Shown here in pieces: positions 48,440 to 57,368 of a DNA stretch of 64,000 bases (positions are counted from its first letter, which is position 1; each line of letters opens with the position of its first letter). Both the position numbers and the translations under genes were made by a program. The notes under the pieces were generated by a model. The model saw nothing but the letters and a program-made list of their open reading frames with translations. It searched no databases and was not told the DNA's origin. Source of the stretch: CAVTWS01 sp963732655 (GTDB lineage: Bacteria > Actinomycetota > Acidimicrobiia > Acidimicrobiales > SHLQ01); NCBI GenBank assembly GCA_963732655.1, contig CAVTAI010000005.1:682001-746000 (forward strand). Direction: 5' to 3'.

Positions 48440-49924
48440 GTGCGTGCCGTCACGATTAAGCCCGTGAAGACTCCCCGCACGGCGGCGCGGGCGGACGAGG
48501 ATGGGGACGATGAGGACGGGGACGACGAGCGGCCGACCGGAAGGTCCTCGTTCATCGATCCGTTCGAGCCGGCCTCCGACCCTGAACCCGCGAGCGGCGC
48601 GGTGCCGACTCCGTCGACCAGCTCGTCCTTCATCGACCCGTTCGCGCCACCGACCGAACCGGCCGAGCCGGAGGCGCCCGCAGGCCTGGTCGATCCGTTC
48701 GAGGACGGTACGGGACCGTTGGAAAGCCAGCCGGGCCGGCTGCTGAACCCGTTCGACGACGAGGTGGATCCAGCAGCAGATCCGGCCGACGCCGTGACTG
48801 CGCCGGCATCGACACGCCGAGCGACTCGCTCGACCTCGGACGAACCGGAGGAGCGGAGCGTGCTCGACTCGTTCGCCGCGGGCGTGTCCGCGGCCGTCGA
48901 TTCGATCCCGTCCTTCGATGACGCCGCCGCCGCTGTCGACACCGCTAGGCGCGGAGTGGAAGGAGTGGCGTTCCCGGACGTCGCCGACGCAAACACAGAT
49001 GCGCAGCGGGAGTTCGAGGCGGAGACCCGTCGCGACCTCGACGGCGACGGAGTCATCGACGCCACCGACACCGATGTCGACAACGACCGAGTGTTGAACC
49101 GCTTCGACCTCGACGACGATGACGACGGTGTCGTCGACCTGTTCGACCCGGACGATGATGGCGATGGCGTGCGGGACCGGACCGAGGAACTGAGCGTGGC
49201 GCCGACGCTCGACGGCGTCGGACGCGCCGTGAGCAATGTGAACGCCTCGACGTCCGACGACATCGACCCGGACACCCTGCCGACGGCGAGCCAGAGGATC
49301 GGGCGAGCGTCGGCAACGGTGAGTGACCCCATCGGTCGCGACGCCACCGGCGAGGTGCTCTTCACTCCGGTCAGCGAGTTCACCCGGGACTTCGACGGCG
49401 ACGGGTTGAGCGATGAGTTCGACCTCGATCGCGACGGCGACGGGCTGAGGAACGACTTCGACACCGACGACGACAACGACGCGCTTTCTGATCCGTCGGA
49501 CACCGATCGAGATGGCGACGGCTTTATCGACGAGTCCGAGACGATCGTCCGTGAGAGCGTCGACAGTGGCGAGTTCGGCGACGGTTTCCTGCCCGCGACC
49601 GAGCGAGCGGTCATCGCGGAGCAGGCTCGAGCCGACTTCGCCGAGGCCGAGGCGGAAGCGGCTCGCCAGCTCGATGCCGAGGCCCACTCGTTGTTCTCGG
49701 CCGAGCATGATCCCTCAGACGAGTTCGGCGCCGGTTCGGTGCCGGCCACCGGAGGTGAAGGCTCGATCCTCGACTCGATCGGGTCCTCGCCCTCGTCCGC
49801 CGCAGATTTCGTGTCCGACAAGCTGGACGACTTCTTCACGCCCGACACCGAGGTCGTGGCGGCTGAGACCCCCGACGCACCGGCCGACCCGGTCGACGAC
49901 GGCTCGTTCCAACCGGTGGACTAG
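48440..49924 (+). CDS. Acidic protein with DxDxDG repeats and (F/L)-x-(D/N)-P-F motifs
   Basis: A 494-residue, extremely acidic protein. The N-terminal third has four spaced copies of a short motif: SSFIDPFEP, SSFIDPFAP, GLVDPFED and RLLNPFDD. Two clusters of thrombospondin type 3/EF-hand-like calcium-binding DxDxDG repeats follow (DLDGDGVIDATDTDVDNDRV.. about residues 197-250; DFDGDGLSDEFDLDRDGDG.. about residues 316-375). No signal peptide or membrane helix is visible from GTG 48440; GTG 48463 is another start. The C-terminus is Asp/Ala-rich. Calcium binding is inferred from the repeats; function is unknown. Confidence 0.8.
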   Translation: MRAVTIKPVKTPRTAARADEDGDDEDGDDERPTGRSSFIDPFEPASDPEPASGAVPTPSTSSSFIDPFAPPTEPAEPEAPAGLVDPFEDGTGPLESQPGRLLNPFDDEVDPAADPADAVTAPASTRRATRSTSDEPEERSVLDSFAAGVSAAVDSIPSFDDAAAAVDTARRGVEGVAFPDVADANTDAQREFEAETRRDLDGDGVIDATDTDVDNDRVLNRFDLDDDDDGVVDLFDPDDDGDGVRDRTEELSVAPTLDGVGRAVSNVNASTSDDIDPDTLPTASQRIGRASATVSDPIGRDATGEVLFTPVSEFTRDFDGDGLSDEFDLDRDGDGLRNDFDTDDDNDALSDPSDTDRDGDGFIDESETIVRESVDSGEFGDGFLPATERAVIAEQARADFAEAEAEAARQLDAEAHSLFSAEHDPSDEFGAGSVPATGGEGSILDSIGSSPSSAADFVSDKLDDFFTPDTEVVAAETPDAPADPVDDGSFQPVD

Positions 49925-49983
49925 CCGTCTCGCCGGTCTGGGGCCAGCCGTAGGAACCAGCCGCCGGGTGGCCTGGTGCCGCC

Positions 49984-50913
49984 TCAGCCGATCGATGCGA
50001 GGAAGGGTGACACGGCGTCGAGGAAGCCGGGCGTGTTGCCGGAGTGGACGTTGTGGCCGGTGTTGTCGACGGTGGCCAGCTGACCGTGGCGGAGCGCGGC
50101 CACGAACCGTTCGGCCGCCTCGGGCTCGAGGATGTCCGAGTGCTGCCCCCGGATGACGAGGACCGGGCACTCGATGCCGCGAACGTGGTCGAGGGTGAGC
50201 TCACGGTTGGGGAGCGGGATGCGCCGGTGGTCGACCTTGCTCACGTACTTCCCGTCCGCCCGGCGGAGCATGTTGTACTTGACCGTGCGGGCGATGTGCT
50301 CTCGGCTGCGGAACTGGTCGTACTCGGCCACGGCGTCGAGGAACACGTCCAGGTCGTCGAATTCGACGTTGTTGACGACGAAGTTCTGGATGGTCTTGGC
50401 GCCTTCCATCGAGATCTCGGGACCGACGTCGACGATCACCAGCGCCCGGGCGATGCCCGGGTGTGTGGCCGCCATGCTGAGGGTGATGCGGCCACCCATC
50501 GAGTGACCGAACACGATCGGTCGATCGAGTCGCTGGTCGGCGATGAACGCGGTGGCGTCGTCGACCATGGCGTCGATGGAGTAGTCGAGCTCGCGGTTCC
50601 ACTCCGAGTCGCCGTGGCCCCGTTGGTCGAGGGCGAACACGTGATAGCGATCGGCCAGGTGGAGGCTGACCAGGTCCCACGAGTGCGACGACTGGTTCCC
50701 GCCGTGCAGCAGCAACACCTGCGGACGGCCCGGGGTCCCCCACTCGGTGAAGTGGAAACGTTGGCTGCGCACGACGGTGTGGCGCGAGACGTATCGCACG
50801 CCGGGCCCGTGCGGGATGCCGAGGTCAGCGGCGCTGTCGAGCAGGCTGGCGAACTCCGGCGACGCCGTCATGTCGCGAGCATCGAGGTCGTCGGCGAAGT
50901 CGTTCAGGTACAT
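49984..50913 (-). CDS. Alpha/beta hydrolase
   Basis: A 309-residue alpha/beta hydrolase fold protein. The oxyanion-turn LLLHGGNQSSHSWD is followed by FALDQRGHGDSEWNRELDYS and the nucleophile elbow FGHSMGGRITLSM. The later VIRGQHSDILEPEAAERF carries the acid and TVDNTGHNVHSGN the catalytic His. ATG 50913 is preferred (MYLNDFADDLD); the frame upstream to 50961 is weak. The enzyme could act on esters, C-C bonds or epoxides. It is divergent from the amidohydrolase gene. Confidence 0.9.
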   Translation of the reverse strand: MYLNDFADDLDARDMTASPEFASLLDSAADLGIPHGPGVRYVSRHTVVRSQRFHFTEWGTPGRPQVLLLHGGNQSSHSWDLVSLHLADRYHVFALDQRGHGDSEWNRELDYSIDAMVDDATAFIADQRLDRPIVFGHSMGGRITLSMAATHPGIARALVIVDVGPEISMEGAKTIQNFVVNNVEFDDLDVFLDAVAEYDQFRSREHIARTVKYNMLRRADGKYVSKVDHRRIPLPNRELTLDHVRGIECPVLVIRGQHSDILEPEAAERFVAALRHGQLATVDNTGHNVHSGNTPGFLDAVSPFLASIG

Positions 50914-51052
50914 GGCGGGCGAGCCTAAAGGCCCGGGTGGGAAGGGTCGAAAACGACCCACGGAGTCGAGGCCGGGAGCGTGGCGTCAACGTCGACTATC
51001 GCTGGCGTCGCCGTGGTGCGACACTACGGGGACGCCGACAAGGGGGCCGAAG

Positions 51053-52197
51053 ATGATCGTCGACGCGGACAGCCACTGGACCGAACCGCCCGACCTGTTC
51101 ACCAGCCGGGCGCCCGCGGCGATGCGTGATCGTGTGCCTCGCGTCGAGCTGGTCGACGGGGAGCGCACCTGGGTCTTCGACGGCCACCCCATGGGCCGAG
51201 CCAGCGCCGGGGCCGTGATCGGCCGCGATGGCCGCAAGGAAGAAGCTCAGATCGGCCTGTTCGAGTGGACGATCGACGACGTCCACGCCGGGGCGTACGA
51301 CCCGAAGGTCCGGCTCCAGGTGCTCGACGAGGTCGGCATCGATCACCAGGTCATCTTCCCGAGCACGATCGGCCTCGGCGGTCAGGATCTCGGCACCATC
51401 GCCGACGACCCGCTGCGCCGACTCGCCATCGAGATCTACAACGACGCCATGGCCGAGATCCAGGCCGACTCCGGCAACCGGCTGCTTCCCATGCCTCTGA
51501 TGCCGGCGTGGAGCGTCGACGCTTGCGTGTACGAGGCGCAACGGGTGGCCGCCCTCGGGGCCCGCGGCGTCAACATGACCTCCGACCCGGACGATCTCGG
51601 CGCTCCGGATCTGGCCAACCGTGCGTGGGACCCGTTCTGGGAGGTGTGCGCCGGGCTGAAGCTCCCGGTCCACTTCCACATCGGGGCCAGCGTGACCGGC
51701 ATGACCTTCTTCGGGCGCTACCCGTGGCCGTCGCACTCCGATGGCACCAAGCTGGCCATCGGCGGCACGTTGCTGTTCATCGGCAACGCCCGGGTCGTCA
51801 CCAACATCATCCTGTCGGGCATGTTCGACCGCTACCCCGACCTGAAGGTGGTATCGGTCGAGAGCGGCGTGGGCTGGATCCCGTTCATCCTCGAGACGCT
51901 CGACTACGAGATGACCGAGAACGCCCCGACGGAGCTGGCCGCCCTCAGCAAGCCGCCGTCGGAGTACTTCCGCTCGAACATGTACGCCACGTTCTGGTTC
52001 GAGAACAACCGGAACAAGCTGCCGGAGCTGGTGGAGGCCGTCGGGGAGGACAGCATCCTCTTCGAGACCGACTTCCCGCATCCGACCTGCCTGTATCCCG
52101 ACCCACTGGCGACCGTCGAGTCCAAGATGGCCACGCTCGCCCCGGAGACCGCGCCAAGATCATGGGCGAGAACGCCCGCAAGCTGTACCGCCTCTAG
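51053..52197 (+). CDS. Amidohydrolase family 2 protein, 3'-end frameshift
   Basis: About 381 residues with the intact N-terminal metal motif in MIVDADSHWTEP (DxxSHW-type), a mid region PMPLMPAWSVDACVYEAQRVAALGARGVNM, KLPVHFHIGAS (metal His) and FETDFPHPTCLYPDPL (metal Asp/His). The frame is uninterrupted to TLAPET; then one base is missing (CC for CCC at 52149-52150), after which RAKIMGENARKLYRL ends at 52197. The start is ATG 51053 with AGGGGG upstream. Family members are decarboxylase/hydrolases such as ACMSD. Confidence 0.9.
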
Positions 52198-52348
52198 CCA
52201 CCTCGCTACAGGTCGGGCCGAGGTCGCTGTGGGGCGGGCTTGGAGTTCGACGGGTCCCACTGTTTCACGTTGTTTCGGTTTTCCACAGTGTTTCCCCAGG
52301 TTCATGGGTTGAACATACGTTTGCATGTGGGTAGTGTGGAACACATGT
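52198..52348. promoter_or_regulatory. SOS-like boxes upstream of the second HNH locus
   Basis: This 151-bp non-coding stretch carries GAACATACGTTT (52311-52322), one to two bases from GAAC-N4-GTTC, and the left half GAACACATGT (52339-52348) of a second box that is cut by the IS. The right half ACATGTGTTC lies beyond the IS at 53402-53411. It presumably drove the DUF222/HNH gene before insertion; AT-rich TTGTTTCGGTTTTCCACA precedes it. Confidence 0.5.
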
Positions 52349-53401
52349 ATGGCATCTCTGCTTAAGTCCAGTTGGGCGGTGTAGGGTCACGGTTCGTGGT
52401 TTCGGGGTCGGGTCGTCCGGTGGCGGGGGTGGACTACCCGGCGACGTGGCAGGCGTTCGAGGCGTGGTTCACCGACGAGGAGGCGTGCCGGAGTATCTCG
52501 GCGGGTGCGTTGGCCGGACGGGTTCGTGTGCCCGGCGTGCGGCGGTGGCGACGCGTGGGTCACGGGCCGGGGCTTGTGGATGTGCCGTGCGTGTGGCCGC
52601 CAGACCTCGGTGACGGCGGGCACGATCTTTCATCGCAGTCGCTAGCCGCTGCGGACCTGGTTCGCGGCGATGTGGTTCGTGTGCTCGCAGAAGAACGGGG
52701 TCTCGGCGCTGGGTCTGCAGCGGTGCTCGGGGTTCGGGTCGTATGAGACGGCGTGGGCGTGGATGCACAAGCTGCGCCGGGCGATGGTGCGCCCCGACCG
52801 TGAACTGCTCGGCGGTGCCGGCGTGGCTGTCGAGGTCGACCAAACGTTCCTCGGCGGGCCGCCAGGCGCCAGCCAAGGCCGGGCCCCGGTACTCCAACAA
52901 GTCCGAGGTCGCCATCGCTGTCGAGCGGCGCCACCCAAAGGGCCTCGGACGGGTCCGTCTGCGACCACATCGACACGTCCAGACCGCAAGAACGAACTGT
53001 TCGACGTTCGTCCGCCGACGTGATCGCGCCACGGCACGATCCTCTACACCGACGGCGACACGCCTCCTACGGCGAATCGCCGACCAAGCTCGGCATCACC
53101 CACGAACGCATCGTGATGATCCACTCACCCAACCCGGCCCACGAAGAACTCCCCGCCGTGCACCGCGTCGCCGTCGCTCCTCAAGCGCTGGATCGCCGGC
53201 ACCCTCCACCACGGCCAGTCAGCCCGACACCTCGACTACTACCTCGACGAGTTCACCTTCCGGTTCAACCGCCGCACCAGCCAGGCCCGCGGGCTGCTCT
53301 TCTACCGACTCTGCCAACAAGCCGCCCACACCGACCCCCACCCCCTCGAAGGACCTCATCCACCACCCACAGTGACGACTTGAGTTAAGCAGAGATGCCA
53401 T
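52349..53401 (+). mobile_element. IS1595-type insertion sequence, degraded
   Basis: The element is bounded by near-perfect inverted ends: ATGGCATCTCTGCTTAA at 52349-52365 and its complement TTAAGCAGAGATGCCAT at 53385-53401. A 6-bp direct repeat ACATGT flanks it (52343-52348 and 53402-53407), though ACATGT is itself palindromic and the family's usual duplication is 8 bp. The transposase reading frame is broken. The insertion lies inside the SOS box of the following HNH gene. Confidence 0.82.
52404..53375 (+). pseudogene. IS1595-family transposase, multiple lesions
   Basis: Conserved pieces lie in several frames. DYPATWQAFEAWFTDEEACRS is followed, after a frame change, by RWPDGFVCPACGGGDAWVTG and LWMCRACGRQTSVTAGTIFHRSR (zinc ribbon), then an in-frame TAG near 52649, then PLRTWFAAMWFVCSQKNGVSALGLQRC and SYETAWAWMHKLRRAMVRPDRELLGG. 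The DDE part starts VAVEVDQTFLGG, where the usual E/DET of this family is D-Q-T. Later NKSEVAIAVERRH and QPDTSTTTSTSSPSGSTAA are out of frame. An inactive remnant. Confidence 0.88.
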
Positions 53402-53948
53402 ACATGTGTTCGATCCAGTGGCTGCGGTGGCCGACATCACAACGTTTGACCCGGTCGGGGCGGCGGCCGAGACGCGTCGTGGGGCGTTGGCGGCGGCGCA
53501 GGGTCTGCGGTCGTGGGTGGATGCGGTGGAGGCCCGCTGGTTGGGGGTGTGGGGCGCCGGGGGTTCGGGTCGGGGGCGTTTCCCGCGGTGGTGGAGGCGT
53601 TGGGGAGTCGACAGTGACGCGTGAGCATCTCGGAGCGTTCACGACCGCGACCGCGAATCATCCCGGCGCGGCAGATGCGTTGACGGCGGCGCAGACCGAG
53701 TTGTTGGCGCATGCTGTTTCGGAGCCAGCAGATGAGTTCTCGCGACGCGTCGAGCGGTTCGCTCGAAACGTCGACGCGGTCGGGGCGGAGGATCGGGACG
53801 CGAAACGTCACGCCCGGCGGCACGTGAAACGCTTCGAGGACCCGGAGACGTCGATGTCGATCGTGCGGGCCGAGCTGGTCCCGGTCGCCGCCGATGAGTT
53901 CTGGGCCGCGCTGTGCCACATCGCCCGACGCCTGTGGCGCATCCACCA

Positions 53949-54018
53949 CCCCACCCCACCCCCACCCCCACCCCCACCCCCACCCCCACCCCCACCCCCA
54001 CCCCCACCCCCACCCCCA
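53949..54018 (+). repeat. (CCCCCA)10 hexanucleotide tract
   Basis: Two CCCCA units (53949-53958) precede ten perfect CCCCCA units (53959-54018). The minus strand is therefore (TGGGGG)10, a strong potential G-quadruplex former. One frame reads (TP)n, another polyproline. Since the unit is 6 bp, unit-number changes preserve frame, but the 5-bp units do not. Confidence 0.97.
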
Positions 54019-54044
54019 CCAGCGGCGCTGGCGCCGGCGCCGGC

Positions 54045-54089
54045 GATGACACACTCGACGATGACACACTCGACGATGACACACTCGAT
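54045..54089 (+). repeat. Three 15-bp tandem repeats in HNH pseudogene linker
   Basis: GATGACACACTCGAC is repeated three times (the last copy ends GAT) at 54045-54089. In the (TP)n frame it encodes DDTLD units. It lies 27 bp after the C-rich tract, in the same linker region between DUF222 and HNH. Confidence 0.93.
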
Positions 54090-54989
54090 GATGGGGCGCC
54101 CGACGATGTCGCGTTGTCGACGTCGCACCGGTACCGCCAGTTGTTGGCCGACGCACTGGTGGAGATGGCCCGCCTCTCCATCAACGGCACCGGCACCGGC
54201 ACCGGTGCTGGTTCAGGTGGGGCCGGTGGTTCCGGGACTGGTGGTGTGGGGAGCGCGGTGACGTCTCCGAACGCGACGGTGGTCGTGGTGATCGATCACG
54301 ACACCCTGGTCGCCGGGGTGCATGACGCGACGGTGTCGGAGAACGGGGCGGGGGATCCGGTGCTGTTCGAAACGATCCGGCGTCTGGCCTGTGAAGCCGG
54401 CATCATCCCCGCCGTCCTCGCCGGCTCGGGCGCGGTGCTGGATCTGGGGCACCGGTCGCGTTACGCCACCCCCGCGCAACGATTGGCGTTGGGTGTCATG
54501 TGGGCCACCTGCGCCTACCCCGGATGCGCGACCCCGGCGGCGTTCACGCACGCCCATCACATCTGGCCGGCCGAACACGGCGCCCCACCGACCTCGACAA
54601 CCTCGTCCCGTAGTGTGCGATCCATCACCGATTGGTCCACGAAGGCCACGTCACGGTGAGCCAGCCCGAACGAGGCCACGTCACCTTCACCACCCCCGCC
54701 GGGATCGTGCACCACAGCCACGCCGTCAACCCCCTCCACCGGCAACGAGGACCCCGAAACCGAAGCAGGAACGGCGGCGACGACGGTGGCGGCGATGCTC
54801 CGGCCAAGTCCGGTGCCCGGGCCAGACCCAGCGAACACGCCAGACCGGGCGGGGCCGGCGACCGCAGCCCCACACCCGAGCCGCCTGACCAGCGGCGGCA
54901 CCCCCGAGCCGCCTGACCAGTGGGTAGGTCGGGCCGGGAGCCGCCTGACTCGACTTCGATATGGTTTGGATCCGAACGATTGGAGTGTG

Positions 54990-56552
54990 ATGGAGCCTCG
55001 AGCCGCAGCTGACGGGGACCGAGACCGTGCCGGCGATCACGAGCGGGAGCACCGGAGTGGCCGAGATCGGGTCGATGTCGACGGCGTGTCGGTCAGCCCT
55101 GATCATCTGATCGGCGGGGTGCGTGTCGGTTCGGCCCGCCGGTTCGAGACCCGCTCGCCCGGGGACTGGAACCGGGTGCTCGCCGACGTCGCTCGGGGCG
55201 ATGAGGCCACGGCTCGCACGGCGGTCGACGCGGCAGCGGCGGCGGCGCCCGGGTGGGCGGCGACCTCACCGAAGGAGCGGGCTGAGCTGCTGCGGCGACT
55301 AGCCGACCTGATCGACGCCCGCAACGACGACATCGCGCTGGTCGAGAGCCTCGACATGGGGTTCCTCCATCGATCCATGAAGGAACGCCTCGTGGCTCGC
55401 GGCGCCGTCAACTTCCGGACCTACGCCGATCTGATCGACCCCGGTGACTCCGGAACCGGGGCGTCGAGCCCCGGTGCTCTCGGCGACCACTCGTGGTCCG
55501 CTCGCGGTACCCGCCACACCGTCCAGCTCGCCCCGGGCGGTCCCGCGGTCGTGATCACGCCCTGGAACGCCCCGTTCATGCTGTCCACCTGGAAGGTGGC
55601 GCCGGCCCTGGCCGCCGGGAACCCGGTGATCCTCAAACCGGCCGAATGGTCGCCCCTGACCGCGTCGATCCTGGCCGACCTGACGGTCGAGGCCGGGTTC
55701 CCCCCGGGCGTGTTCAACCTCGTGCAGGGCATCGGGGAGGAGGTCGGCGCGGCGCTCGTCGCCGATCCCCGGGTCCGGCGGATCAGCTTCACCGGCTCAC
55801 CGGAGACGGGTCGGATCATCGGCCGTGTCGCCGCCGGCAACATCGTGCCCTTCACCGCCGAGCTCGGGGGCAAGGGCGCACTCGCGGTGTTCGCTGATGC
55901 TGACCTCGAGCTCGCGGCCCGTCAGGCGGCGGCGCAGTACGAGGACTCGGGTCAGGTCTGCCTGGCCGGCACTCGCCTCATCGTCGAGGCCTCCGTCCGC
56001 GACGAGTTCGTCGACCGGCTCCGAGATCTCACCGACGCGCACGTCCTGGGCGACCCCTTCGATCCGGACACGACCGTCGCCCCGGTCGCTCACCCGGACC
56101 ACCTGGCCGCCATCGAAGGGTTCGTCTCCCGAGCCCGGGCCGCGGGCGACCGGATCGTGTGGGGCGGTCAGCGGCGGCCGTCGTCGCTGCACCTCGAACC
56201 GACGCTCATCGAACCGGCCAGCAACGAGTCCGAGGTGGTGCAGCGGGAGATCTTCGGGCCGGTGCTGACGCTTCAGACCTTCGACGGCGAGGCCGAAGCC
56301 GTCGACCTGGCCAACTCCACGCAGTACGGGTTGTCGTCGATCGTGTACACCGGCTCCTCCGCCCGGGCCGAGCGTCTGGGTCGGGCGATCCGCGCCGGCA
56401 TCGTGTGGACGAACACGTTCCTGGTGCGAGATCTCACGGCGCCGTTCGGCGGCTGCGGCATCAGCGGCATCGGTCGGGAGGGGGGACGCTACGCCCTCGA
56501 ATTCCACAGTGACATCAAGACGCTGATCGTGGCCGACGGGACGACCTCGTGA
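54990..56552 (+). CDS. Aldehyde dehydrogenase family protein
   Basis: A 520-residue NAD(P)-dependent aldehyde dehydrogenase. The core begins DHLIGGVRVGSARRFETRSPGDW. Motifs include VVITPWNAPFMLSTWKVAPALAAGNPVILKPAEWSPLTA, FTGSPETGR, the general base in ELGGKGALAV (Glu291) and the nucleophile in YEDSGQVCLAGTR (Cys324), spaced as in the family. ATG 54990 has GGAG upstream. A C-terminal IREGTVWTN-like block (IRAGIVWTNTFLVRDLTAPFGG) matches betaine/hydroxymuconic-semialdehyde dehydrogenases, and the neighbouring extradiol dioxygenase makes a hydroxymuconic semialdehyde substrate plausible. It overlaps the next gene by GTGA. Confidence 0.93.
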   Translation: MEPRAAADGDRDRAGDHEREHRSGRDRVDVDGVSVSPDHLIGGVRVGSARRFETRSPGDWNRVLADVARGDEATARTAVDAAAAAAPGWAATSPKERAELLRRLADLIDARNDDIALVESLDMGFLHRSMKERLVARGAVNFRTYADLIDPGDSGTGASSPGALGDHSWSARGTRHTVQLAPGGPAVVITPWNAPFMLSTWKVAPALAAGNPVILKPAEWSPLTASILADLTVEAGFPPGVFNLVQGIGEEVGAALVADPRVRRISFTGSPETGRIIGRVAAGNIVPFTAELGGKGALAVFADADLELAARQAAAQYEDSGQVCLAGTRLIVEASVRDEFVDRLRDLTDAHVLGDPFDPDTTVAPVAHPDHLAAIEGFVSRARAAGDRIVWGGQRRPSSLHLEPTLIEPASNESEVVQREIFGPVLTLQTFDGEAEAVDLANSTQYGLSSIVYTGSSARAERLGRAIRAGIVWTNTFLVRDLTAPFGGCGISGIGREGGRYALEFHSDIKTLIVADGTTS

Positions 56553-57331
56553 AACCGGTCGATCGCGTGGGCGGCCGCGTCGCGTACCGGGAGTCGGGTG
56601 TCGGACCTCCGGTGTTGTTCCTTCACGGTCTGGGTGGATCGCGGTACGCGTGGGAGCCTCAGCTCGAATCGTTGGGCGCCACCCACCGGTGCCTGGCGTG
56701 GGACATGCCGGGGTACGGCGACTCCGAGCCGTTGTCGGCGCCGCTGACCTTCACCGTCCTCGCTGACGCGGTGGCCCGGTTCCTCGACGAGCTCGAGATC
56801 GAGCGGGCCGACCTGGTGGGGCTGTCGTTCGGAGGCCAGCAGGCGCTGCACGTGGGGTTGCGGCACCCCGATCGTCTGCGTCGCCTCGTGCTCGCCGACA
56901 CCAGCGCCCGCTTCGGGGCCGACGGGACCGACGCCGACGAGTGGAAACGCCTTCGGCTCGGGCCCCTCGACGCCGGTCTCACGCCGGCCGACATGGCCGC
57001 CGGGGTGGTCGATGCCATCACCGCTCCGGGCTTCGGGGGTCGCGAACGCGATCGCACGATCGCCGCGTTCGGACGCATCCCCGCGGCAGGTCTACGGGCC
57101 GCGGTGGAGTGCCTGCCGACCCACGATGTCGAAACCCGGCTGTGCGAGATCTCTAGGCCGACCCTGGTGATCGTCGGCGAGCTCGACACCGAGACGCCGC
57201 GGCGCTACGCGGATGTCCTGGTCGACGCGATCGTGGGCGCCCGACTCTGCGTGATCCCGGAGGCCGGCCACCTGACGCCGGCCGAGGCCCCCGAGCGGTT
57301 CAACCACGTGGTCGGCGACTTCCTGCGCTGA
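56549..57331 (+). CDS. Alpha/beta hydrolase (ring-cleavage-product type)
   Basis: A 260-residue alpha/beta hydrolase: VLFLHGLGGSRYAWEPQLESLG, WDMPGYGDSEPLS, nucleophile elbow LVGLSFGGQQALHVGLRHPDRL, acid region VIVGELDTETP and catalytic His in VIPEAGHLTPAEAPE. Size and pattern resemble meta-cleavage product hydrolases and also N-formylmaleamate deformylase (NicD). It is translationally coupled with the aldehyde dehydrogenase, so the two would supply both known routes from hydroxymuconic semialdehydes. It converges with the dioxygenase operon at 57369. Confidence 0.9.
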   Translation: MKPVDRVGGRVAYRESGVGPPVLFLHGLGGSRYAWEPQLESLGATHRCLAWDMPGYGDSEPLSAPLTFTVLADAVARFLDELEIERADLVGLSFGGQQALHVGLRHPDRLRRLVLADTSARFGADGTDADEWKRLRLGPLDAGLTPADMAAGVVDAITAPGFGGRERDRTIAAFGRIPAAGLRAAVECLPTHDVETRLCEISRPTLVIVGELDTETPRRYADVLVDAIVGARLCVIPEAGHLTPAEAPERFNHVVGDFLR

Positions 57332-57368
57332 CCGGCCCCGCCGGCAACTCCGCCGTCGGTCGCTTCCG

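Larger units (their letters stand above)
53406..54916 (+). pseudogene. DUF222/HNH (13E12-type) gene, decayed
   Basis: The start VFDPVAAVADITTFDPVGAAAETRRGALAAAQGLRSWVDAVEARWLGVWG is DUF222-like. Successive one-base losses in G runs near 53575 and 53605 (homopolymers) shift to TVTREHLGAF, and again in the CCCCA unit at 53954 of the C-rich repeat. The HNH part AYPGCATPAAFTHAHHIWPAEHG lies beyond, then another loss near 54580 leads to TDLDNLVP, in-frame TAG, and IHHRLVHEGHVTVSQ. The TAG shows real decay even if the indels were sequencing errors. The IS1595-type element sits just before the start codon. Confidence 0.85.

Noticed and set aside
53935..54261. Polyproline/TP-repeat protein as a separate gene.
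   Set aside because: The repeats are the linker of the decayed DUF222/HNH gene; conserved domain pieces lie on both sides.
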